64,000 nucleotides of DNA from Powellomyces hirtus (Eukaryota; Chytridiomycota; Chytridiomycetes; Spizellomycetales; Powellomycetaceae): assembly GCA_025526995.1 (NCBI GenBank), contig JAHLKG010000010.1:62001-126000 (forward strand), read 5' to 3'. This document shows, in pieces, positions 21,809 through 31,400 of this stretch (the first letter of the stretch is position 1; each line of letters begins with the position of its first letter). The notes below the pieces were generated by a model that was given only the letters and a program-made list of their open reading frames with translations, was not told the origin of the DNA and did no database searches. A program made the position numbers and the translations under genes.

Positions 21809-22033
21809 TCTGTAAGACTTGCCGGTGGAGACGTTCTCTATGTATTGATTGTGTATTATCTTCAGCGAATGCCAGTTGTGAGGTGACGTTGGAAAAAAGG
21901 TGAGAGCCAACGCGCCCAAAGAGCCAAACAGAATCTCGAAAACTCCCAAGCCCATCCTCAGAACCACCCACCACAACGACACATTCCTCTTCCCCACCTT
22001 TCCATCGATACCCCCACTCGCACATCCACACCC
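21809..22033. promoter_or_regulatory. short divergent promoter, FITM2-like / prefoldin 3
   Basis: Start codons of two divergent genes lie 225 bp apart (78 bp if FITM2 starts at 21955). Both promoters must lie here or inside the other gene's 5' leader. No TATA box is obvious. Confidence 0.4.
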
Positions 22034-22897
22034 ATGATGGCCCAACTAGAATCCAACCCGCGCGGGATCCCAAAAGCTCCTTTCGTCGTACGTGTCTCCT
22101 ACCCCACTCTCCAGCGAGAGAGATCACCCCATGATCTCCATCCCACTCACACACGTATCCCATATCTTACTTCCACAACCTACAGGGGAAGGTTGAAGAG
22201 TTCACACCCGAAACGGAGCTGGAGAGCACACTGAAGAAATTCCAGGAGATGATCGCGTAAGAAGCAAAAGAAAAGAGTCACTGGAGAGATGTGTTGTATG
22301 GAGCAAAAATGGCACCTAACGTACCGAGCCCGTTTCGGTTTTGGGGATATGAAGCAAATACAAATACATGGAAGGCCACCTGTTGCAACGGAAACAGAGT
22401 CTGGAGAGCAAGATACCGGATATCAAGAAAACGCTCGACATGGTCGAATACCTGATTGCCACAGAGGTACATAGATAAGACCAGCAACCTCAACCTCAAC
22501 CCCAACATCCTGCAAACCTCTCTTCCTCAAGTCTCGCAACCTGACATTTTTCTTTCTCTCTCTCTCTCTCCCTCTGTGATTTTCCCAGGACTCCACCGAA
22601 CCAATGCTAACGCAATACGAGCTCAACGACACTCTGTACGCCCACGCCAAGATCCCGTCCGCCAAAACCGTCTACCTGTGGCTCGGCGCCAACGTGATGC
22701 TCGAGTACTCCACCCCCGAAGCCAAAACCCTGCTCTCGCAAAAACACAGCTCGGCGAAAACCTCCTTGGAGCAGGTCAATGAGGACCTCGAGTTCCTGAG
22801 AGATCAGATCACGACGATGGAAGTCAATACCGCTAGAGTATACAATTATGACGTCAAATTGAGACGGCAGAGGAAAGAGGCGGGTGGGAAAGAGTAG
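22034..22897 (+). CDS. PFD3: prefoldin subunit 3 (VBP1/Pac10)
   Basis: Alpha-class subunit of the hexameric prefoldin chaperone, which passes nascent actin and tubulin to CCT. Four exons, 22034-22087, 22186-22256, 22355-22466 and 22589-22897, give 181 aa. NPRGIPKAPFV at the N-terminus is the family signature, followed by a first coiled coil (ELESTLKKFQEMIAKYKYMEGHL and on to LDMVEYLIATE), the central beta region (YELNDTLYAHAKI, VYLWLGANVMLEY) and a second coiled coil (LLSQKHSSAKTSLEQVNEDLEFLRDQITTMEVNTARVYNYD). The last intron carries a CT microsatellite just before the acceptor. Two ATG codons are adjacent at the start. Confidence 0.93.
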
Positions 22898-23186
22898 CTG
22901 GCGGCCCCGAGCAATGAATGACTGTGAGCGAGTTCAGGATGAGTCCGGACGCATGACTACTGCCTCACTCTGCACTACAGGAGGCAACTGTAATGTAATT
23001 TTTTTTTCTGCAAAGTACACATATTGGATCATATGAACATTTGTATTTTGCGGCACCCGTACAGTTGCATGTCGCTCGTTGGCGTTCAAAGAACTGGTAT
23101 TGTATGGGAACATTTGTATCAGCATGTCTGGTGACTTCCAACATTCAGTACAACCGCCGTGCCCGCTCCCCTCCGCGGCCGCACTG

Positions 23187-25320
23187 CTATTTTCTGGACC
23201 GGGGACGAAACGGAGCGATCCGGATCGCTCCCATAGGATGTAAGCTGAGTTGGCGGTGGGATGATGCGTTGGTGATGTGTTGCCGTTGTTTGTTATGTAT
23301 TGGTGGCGGAAGATCCGCCTTGCCGCTGGAGATTAATAGCGTCCGCCCATCGCCTCGCATCATCTTTCGCCTTATAAAAAGATGGAACAAACAATATAAA
23401 GAGTAAGCCACAGATGCCGTCCATGCGTCTTCACTCCCTTCACCCACCTCAAGATAGTACGTCCGTTTCGGCGTATGCACAAACAAATGGGTCGGACAGC
23501 CGCTGTTGCAGCCGCTACTGTTTTTCGCCCCCGCTTTGGAGCCTTTCAGTTCGACCGTGAGTTTATCCGACCACGGAATCTCGGATTTGGGCTGTAAGGT
23601 GTTGTGGTCAAAAAAGAGCAGCCGCGGGCGGTCCGTGAGAACGAGGCCGCGCTTCTTGCTGAATAAGCCTTTGCGCTGTAAAGGGTTTCAGAAAGGAGGG
23701 GTGGTGAGTCGATGTGGGGAGGAACACTCAAGCCTGGGGTCAACGCGACGGAGGCAAAGGATGGGATGGGAAGCGGGTGGGTGTGGTAAATTCGAGCTTA
23801 CCTTGTACACTGTCCCGTCCATGACAATGACTTCAGTCGGCGTGACGAGGTGTCTGAGCGGGTGAGAGTCCTGCGCGTCGAGTTTCTTGGCCAAGTCCGG
23901 GTTTGACGCCGCAGCGGCGCCCTTTTGCTGCATCAGGTCATTGTTAGTAGCCAGAAGGTCTTCAAAAGGGTCGCGCGCAAGGACCGGCACATCGCCATGG
24001 AACTGTCCCGTCCCTGTTGTCGTGAGGGCATCGAGGTCGCTGGTAAGTTCCTCAACATTATGGGCCGAGACGGCAGGGAGATGCGGTCGGAGATCCGGTG
24101 CCTGCTGGGTATGAATGTCGGTCCAGTCGAACCCGTCAAAGAACGGGTGTTTTTGGATCTCGGCGAGGCTAGGCCGGTTGGCCGTGTCGAGCACCAGGAT
24201 GCTGCTGACGAGATCCCGCGCCGTGGGCGGGAACCCATCGGGGAACGTATAGTCGAGTTTGATGATTTTCTGGAACGTCTGATATTCGTTGACGCCTTTA
24301 AACGGTGGTCGGCCGGCTAGGAGGTGGTAGAGAATGCAACCGATGGCCCAGACGTCTGACGATTTCGAAGCAGCGCGGTCGTTCAGGAGCTCGGGGGAGC
24401 AGTATTCGGCGGTCCCTACGAATGAGTTGCGTTTGGAACTGCCGGCGTCTTGTGAAGGTGATGAAGACGACGGTGCTGGTGGTGGTGGCGATGGTGATGA
24501 TGATGATACTGATGCTGATGCTGATGTGCTGCCCGCTGCGAATGGGTCGGTATCGCTGTTGCTGGGTGGTTCGTCGAGAATCTTGGCGGTACCAAAATCT
24601 GTAATCTTTTCTCGTGTGAGTTGTGTGCGTGACGCGAGCACGCGCTCATCTCTCTCCCCCACACCTCTCTCTGATGTTCACACCTTGATGTGCATGTTTT
24701 CGTCCAGCAAAATGTTCTGAGAAAGGATGGACAGAGAGACTGTGAGAAACGGAACGCGAAGGATTCATAGCAAAGCTCCTCCTCCTCCCGGTGGGCATTA
24801 CCTCTGGTTTGAGATCGCGGTGGACAATTCCCATGCTGTGGAGGTACATGACCGCGACAATGATTTCGGCGATGTAGAACCGGGCTGCATCTAGTTGAAA
24901 CGAGCCCAACTTTCTAATGTATCCCAGCATATCGCCATCCTTTGCAAGCTCAAGGACAAAATACAGCGAATGCAAGTCCTGGAACGTATAGTAGAGCTTG
25001 ACGATGAGCGGGTGGGCGAGTTTATTCAGCACATCCTTTTCAATCGCAACGTATTTCGTCTTCTTTTCCTTGATGATATGGCGCTTATCGAGCATCTTGA
25101 CGGCGTACTCGCGGTTGTTGACGTGCTCGCGAGCGTACAGGACGGTCGAATAGCTACCTTCGCCCAACACGCGGCCAAACTCGAAATCTTCAGGACATCG
25201 TTTGCGGGCGGCTTGGGAGGCAAGAGAGGAGGTGGAAGAGGAGGAGACGACTGGGGCGAGGGCGGCTGGGCGAGCGTCGTCGGCGTCAGCTGTCAGTGGT
25301 GGAGATGGGTGTTGGTTCAT
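23187..25320 (-). CDS. 3-phosphoinositide-dependent protein kinase 1 (PDK1)
   Basis: Master AGC kinase that phosphorylates the activation loop of other AGC kinases (Pkh1/2 in yeast, Ksg1 in fission yeast). Four exons, 25320-24802, 24716-24684, 24605-23802 and 23675-23187, give 614 aa. Kinase domain from about residue 45: glycine loop GEGSYST, catalytic Lys in YAVKMLDK, HRDLKPEN, DFGTAK and the PDK1-type activation loop NSFVGTAEYCSPELL. Between DFGTAKILDEP and the loop lies a low-complexity insert of about 45 Ser/Pro/Ala residues. The C-terminal part has a PH domain: RKGLFSKKRGLVLTDRPRLLFF, then FVHTPKRTYYLE. Unlike yeast Pkh proteins, a recognisable PH domain is kept. The second exon is only 33 nt. 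The end beyond the PH domain (after 23400) is weakly supported; another intron there is possible. Confidence 0.9.
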
Positions 25321-25869
25321 GTTGGACCAGAATGATGGCAGGCAGGTCGCGATACGTGAAGTGAGACTACGATGGCGCTTGGCAATCTGAACCAGCTTTT
25401 CCTTTTTCCTACAGCAAGTGCCTATATCATCAGAAGTATGATGCTATACCGTATCCTTCCTACTCCTGAGCTCGACTCCAACGCTATTGGCCACTCGCTG
25501 CTTTCAAGATGGGAAGAAAGAAAGAGATGCGCAAAAAGGACGAGATTGAACGAACAAACAATACATGTTACAACTAGTATATGCTACTTATGATACATAC
25601 TACATGTAGACGTCACGTGTCTGACATTCCAACTCGGCTTTCCATTTGCACTTTTTGAAGGAAGAAACTGTCAAACGACAACGACAAAACGACGACGATC
25701 TAACGACGAAAGACCATCAGCTGCGACGACTAACTGACCGACCAACGGACCAACGGAACGACGGACGAGAACCGCACCCATTAGTATCTCTTCTCCTGTC
25801 AGCCTATCCATCAATAGGACAGAAACCAAACGGAAGCAAAAAACTTCACCCCGTTGTTGATCTCGCACA
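25321..25869. other. divergent promoter region PDK1 / uS3m
   Basis: 549 bp between divergent start codons. The part from about 25675 to 25770 is rich in CGAC/ACGA/CCAA short repeats on the plus strand. No gene is seen. Confidence 0.45.
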
Positions 25870-26409
25870 ATGGGCCGCACTAACCCCCTCGCCCTCCGTC
25901 TCCGCGGCCTCGTCAACTGGCCAGGCAACGTTCGCCACCAACTTCTTTCCGACTACGTGCAACATATCTTCCAGCACACTCTCACCTCCACGCCGCACGT
26001 TCGCGCCTCCACAACCGGCATCTGGATCAACCTCACAGTCCTCGACACCCCGACGCTCCAAACCCACCCGCGCCTCCACAACCCAACCATCGATTTCAGA
26101 AACGTCCGCCCCCTCGACGCCCTCGGCCGAACCGACCGCACAGTCGACCGCCTGGCGAAAAGACACTTTTATTACAAGCATTTGTTCAAGGATTCGCAGA
26201 CAAAAAACCCACTGATGGCACTGGGGGCGGAACAGGACCCGTTGCCCGCACTCCATATATATAGAGATACCCCTATCCACCTCAAAGTCAACGTCATCTC
26301 CAACCCGCTCCTCGACGCCCAGATCTGTGCTCACTATATTGCGAAAAACCTGTCAAACAACAAACCAATGGCAAAGATCTACAAAGACCTCCTTGCTAAA
26401 ATGGGATAG
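25870..26409 (+). CDS. probable mitochondrial ribosomal protein uS3m (nuclear-encoded)
   Basis: A single-exon gene of 179 aa. The N-terminus MGRTNPLALRLRGLVNWPGN resembles the start of bacterial and organellar uS3 (NPxxxRL...W), and near the C-terminus SNPLLDAQICAHYIAKNLSNNKPMAKIYKDLL matches the uS3 segment (LDAxLxAxxIxxxLExRxxFRxxxK). The middle is divergent, as in animal mS24/uS3m and yeast Var1. The N-terminus is basic, lacks acidic residues and could act as an import signal. In many fungi rps3/VAR1 is in mitochondrial DNA; a nuclear copy here would imply gene transfer. The assignment rests on short motifs only; another small mitochondrial ribosomal protein is the main alternative. Confidence 0.6.
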   Translation: MGRTNPLALRLRGLVNWPGNVRHQLLSDYVQHIFQHTLTSTPHVRASTTGIWINLTVLDTPTLQTHPRLHNPTIDFRNVRPLDALGRTDRTVDRLAKRHFYYKHLFKDSQTKNPLMALGAEQDPLPALHIYRDTPIHLKVNVISNPLLDAQICAHYIAKNLSNNKPMAKIYKDLLAKMG

Positions 26410-26559
26410 TCACAGGGCGCGGATGAGACCAACGGTCGCGCGGGGAGTCGAAATGGGCCATCCTGTCAACTTGTAGAAATAATATTATATAGAAAGAGGG
26501 GAGACCATGGCATGACCATGGGCGATGCATAGTGTGGGGATGTGCGTGTATGTGTATGG

Positions 26560-28045
26560 TCAAGCAGTGGAGGAGCTCCTTGTCTTGAAAATCAAAATCA
26601 AAAACAGCAGAAATACTACCAACCCCAGCAATATAATGCACAGTTTCGCCTTGGACCGGTCCTGATACTTTGCCCCCTGCAACAGCTGTTTGTGCGCATC
26701 CTCCATATGCACATTCGTCTGCTCAATATTGTAGTCGATCCGGTCCAGCACCGTCCCTTGGTCAATCACCATTGTATGCAGCTCCTTGAATATGTCCGCC
26801 ACACCCAACATGGATTTGACAATTTCATTGATTTCGCGTTCGCGTTCTGTGATGGCCCGTTCGTTGTTTTGCACGACTTGTAGTTGCGCGTCGGTGAAGA
26901 CCTAATGGGAAAGAAATGAGAGGGGAATGGGGAATTTGGACCATGAGTGTGCGCGAGCTTACCGCATCCAAATCATCGTCCTGCGAATCTAAGCTTCCCG
27001 TCTCCACAGCATGCGTATCTTTATGTCTAATCTCCCGGCCTCTCAACTCTACAGCCCCCCCCAAAAAAAATCAGTCCCTCGCCCCGATTTGACACATTTT
27101 TCCGTCCATTTCTTCTCTCTTTGCTTACTCTGCAAATAATTCGACTGCGATTTCCGAAACACGCTCGATAGTTCCTGGAGTTTCGTTGCGAGCGAGGTCT
27201 GGATGTTGCGGTGCAGCATGTGGTTCTGTTTAGCGGAGGCGGGCAGATACTGGCTTTCGATCGCAATGCGCTTGACTTTGCGTTCGCATTCTCGGAACAT
27301 CTATAGAACGCCACAGAGAAGGCGGGAAGAGCATCTTAGTAATGCGCAAATGCTGTGGTGGATGGTGATGGGAAGCAGGGGAATCCAGTGTCGGGAAAAC
27401 TCACATCTGTGATGTTGGTCGTTAACATGTCAATCGTCTTTTCGTCGTTCATCCGGTCGTCGAAGCCTGGCAAAAGATGCTTCTTATGCAGCGCTTCCAG
27501 CTCCGTGACTGACAAACACAGAGACAAAATCAGGAATAAGTTTAGAAACAGATCAAGCAATTGAATTGAGAAAATGCCCCCATCCTCATCCCCACCCGAT
27601 TGCGAGACACATACTTACTTCGCGCTTTAATCCGGTTCACCTCGTCGTCTACCTAGAAGCACAAAAGTCATGACCCGTCAACCCACCAAACATGTCTATT
27701 CCATCGACGCGTGCTTCTTCTTATTTCCACCAAGGCATACCTCATCCACAACATCAATCCTACATGAAACCACACATTCATCAGTCTACAGTTACTTCCA
27801 TTTGTCTGTCTCTTTCCTGGGTTTGCGCCTTGTGGGCTCACAGTACTCACTCACCATTTCGGCGGCAACACCGACAACTCAACAACGACTTCCGCATTCT
27901 GGTCAACTTCATTGGCAATTAGCCCCGCTCGCTCCGACGTATCCACTCCCAGAGTTGGGTGTTGCTTTGGCCGTCGTGGCCCACCCGTCCGGGCGAACGA
28001 ATTGCGGTACTGGAGGAAGAGGAGGGTACGGCTCCGGGTCGCCAT
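26560..28045 (-). CDS. TLG2: t-SNARE syntaxin-16 / Tlg2
   Basis: Qa-SNARE of endosome-to-trans-Golgi traffic. Seven exons, 28045-27855, 27759-27741, 27652-27619, 27508-27405, 27300-27129, 27048-26963 and 26901-26560, give 315 aa; all phases agree. The N-terminus MATRSRTLLFLQYRNSFAR and LPPKWIDVVDEVDDEVNRIKARITELEALHKKHLLPGFDD are the hallmarks of Tlg2/syntaxin-16. The SNARE motif (about residues 225-280) includes ERAITEREREINEIVKSMLGVADIFKELHTMVIDQGTVLDRIDYNIEQT, with the central-layer Gln in VIDQG. One C-terminal helix (LCIILLGLVVFLLFLILIF) anchors it, with an eight-residue tail. Exon 2 is a 19-nt microexon. It is divergent from the RalGAP gene. Confidence 0.93.
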
Positions 28046-28450
28046 AAGGTTGAAAGTTGAAAGTCAAGTGCTGCTGGAGATGAGGTTTGCTTTTTCTTCT
28101 TTTTCTGAACCGGTGAAGCTTGGCGTGGTGACGATCGCTGTTTTTGTTCTTTGTTGTTTTGTGGTTGGAGGGATGGGCAAAGGGAATGGCGAGAAATGTG
28201 AGAGGGAGGAATGACGGCAGCAGTGGCAGGTCGCGTAAGCAGGCGGACGGCACGCGACTCTCTCATTGTCGTTTTTGCCCATCCTGTCAATTCTCCCTCG
28301 CTGATCAGGCAAGCACTTGATGAGGCATTCGTCGTTTTATACCTCAACCCCTAGACCCACACACACACACACACACGATATTTTGTCAAGGAAACCGGCT
28401 TGAGTGGAAAAGAGGGTCTTATATCGATTTGTGTTTCGTATTCGTGCTAG
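28046..28450. promoter_or_regulatory. divergent promoter region TLG2 / RalGAP-beta
   Basis: 405 bp between divergent start codons. An (AC)9 microsatellite lies at about 28358-28376. No TATA box was identified. Confidence 0.4.
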
Positions 28451-31400
28451 ATGTTTGTTGGGCGCGTGGCTGAGCTGGGCTTGCTCGCGCATGACCCCGG
28501 TATGTTTTACTGGACCTACTATGTTCATCAAGTGGTCCCGTATCTCATTCTTCAGTTTCACCACAGATTCATCCATCCTCGGCGCTTTCCCCCTCCCGGT
28601 GCAAAAAATCCTCATCGCCCAAGTAACCCACTGTCTCCTCCCCGCCCCACACCCCTCCTCCGCCTCCCCGCCCCCGCACCTCCTCACTTCACCTGCTCAC
28701 GTTCGATGGGCCATGGAAATTGTCGGCCAAGGCTTTGCGCTCCCAATCGAAGACGCCGCCACGATCTGGATGACCATCACAGTTTACGACGCCTGGCTCG
28801 CAGGCCACGCACCCTGTGGGATCGCGGATGTGGAGGGAACGCCTGTTGAACAACGATTCTGGCAGACGATCTTTGAACAGTTTAGTTTGCTGTTTCAACC
28901 GCGACCCAAGGCGGAGATGCAGGCTACGCCCTGGATTCATGATAGATCGAAATCAAAGGAGACGGCGCAAACACCACATCATCCTGATGACAGTGACCCG
29001 ATTGCGACCCATGTCGAACTCTGTCACTCGGTACTCCGCATCCTCACCACCGCGGGCCGGAACCTGGGAGACCGATTCTCTGACGAAACATGGATCGTGT
29101 TACTTAAAATCATGATGGGGATTGCGGACTGTTTGTTGCGCGAGCCAATTAGTGAGCCCAAGACGGGTGGTGCGGCGGGGCTGCAGGAACAAGTGAGCAG
29201 AGGGGACCGACATCAGACGATTGTGGTGGAGGGGGAGGAGCCGGCTCCTCGTATGGCGGATGAGTTGTGTGAGCACTTGATCAGGGTTTTGTTAGAGTTG
29301 TGGATGAGAAGTGGGATTACGAAAGTGTACATGTGGGATCATTTGAAGGTGAGTGAGCGTCTCCCCTGCCGCAATGCTTCCGGAAATGGCATGCACCGCC
29401 TTCCATTGCTTGTATCATAACTCTCTTCCCCTCTCTCTTCACAAAAGCGCTACTTCACACTCTGGACCCACCGCGTGCAAATCATCCACCAATGGAACGC
29501 CACCATCCTCGGACTGTCTCAACGCGTTGTCGGTCTGCTGTACGGCCACGCCGAGGGCGCGGATAAAGTCTTCATTGACGTGTGGGTAGGGGCGGGAATG
29601 AGTGTCGTACTCCAATCGATTTGCAGGATGATAAATAACCGCGAGATTTCGCTTTTTTTTTGTGCACAGCAATGAGAATTACAGTGTGACTTTGGACCTC
29701 CCACCCGAGTTTGTCGTGTATGCGTGGCATCGGTTGTTATGTACGTGAGTCAAGACACTCACACCCCCAGCGCCCCACATATGCTGTTGCTAATAATACA
29801 TGGTTGCTGGGCGGGCGGTCGTCTCCAGATATCATCGGCAATCCAAACACCCTCCCCGCCGCCAACTTTGAACTCGCGATTAAGGGAATCGGCCGCGTGA
29901 TTCATGTGTGGCATACAATTGGGGCTGATGAAGGATCACTGGTGTGATATCAATCAAAGCGACACATCTCGCAGCACGCAAACTAATGTGGTTTGCTTTT
30001 TTGGGGCGATGTAGCAACACCAGGTCCCCGGCGTACCCGACGGAAACACTCTGCTGCACATGTTTGGTGGCTGGTTGTATGAAGCGACTACCAAAGTCCC
30101 TCTTGAGTAAGAGTCATCGCCATTACCTCCTCCGTTTTAATCCCAATTGCTGATTTTGGTTTTTTTTTTTTCTTTGTCGACACAGGTTCGCAGACGGCAA
30201 AGCAGAAGCGCTCGGCATTCTCTGCCGCATCTTCTGCCAGCCTCAACGCCGACAGCCTTTCCAGACCACTTACCTTGAGCGGTTTTATACTGCGATCAAA
30301 GAGGTTCGTCCAACAAACCCCCCTGCTGCTTCACGATTACTTAGTCAGATCTCAATCCAGGGCCTCCGCAGCGACCACCAATCCCTCACTTCCATCATCC
30401 AAAACTCCACCACCCTCTTTACGCAACGTCTTCTCGGCGTGCGTCTCCTCGCCCCGGATTTTGTCATCGCGCTGAAACGGATCCTATCCGTCTCCCCAGC
30501 ACCACCACCACAACAACCCACAGCAACTACCCCTGAGTTGAGACGCGCGGCGTATAAGGTCGTGGCGTGTCTTTTGCCTCTGCCGAACCATTTTGAGACG
30601 GTACCCCTGGGGAGTGCGTGGGATCGATATGAGGTTTATGGCGCGAGTGCGGAGGATCCGGTGTTAGCGAGGACGGTAAGGGGTGCGAGAAGAGTGGTGT
30701 GTGGAAAGTGTGAGGCAGTGGCTCATTTCCTATTGCCTTTTTTATAGGTCCGCGCCATGTACGCCAAAATCCCCGGCCCCACGCGGTCCGATTCCGGTCT
30801 CCCCCTTTTTCCCCAACTCAAGCACCACCTCGCCGAGCTCCTCCTCACCTCTCTTCACACCGAATCTGTGTCCTCCAACTGCCGCTACCTTCTCCACCTT
30901 CTCTGTATGTTTGTTGCTGAAGACGCGCCCTTTTGCCCGGGCCTCCCCGCGCTGGCTGTGCGGTGCATACAGGATAAACTGAATACTTGGCCTCCGGAGG
31001 TCGTAAAGACGGCATTTCAGACCTTGAATGTCCTGAGTGGCTTTTATAGATATGTGAGGAGGGATAATAGGGCGGCGACGCGGGAATTGGTGGTGGCGTT
31101 ATGTAGGTATATTGATACGAGTTTGATGGAAGATAATTTGGTGGTACGTGTGCTGAGTCAGTTTGAGCCCTGCCGCTGGGGGGGGGGGGGGGGAGGGAGT
31201 AACAAAAACGCGGTGCCGACATACTTACTCAATGGTTTTTTTGTGCTGGGGTAGGTCGCCCAAGGCCTCATCATTGCCGCGTACGATTGCATGATGCGAT
31301 GGGTAATCTGCGGTCAATGGATCGTGCACGAACGCAGTACACAATTATACGTGATCGCGACGCTGTCACGCGGGATCGGTGTTCTGGACCGGGACGACGA

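Noticed and set aside
28404..29420. Long plus-strand frame read as one exon from 28404
   Set aside because: The first part has no ATG in a sensible place; splicing 28499 to 28567 gives a better N-terminus (SSILGAFP) matching RalGAP-beta.
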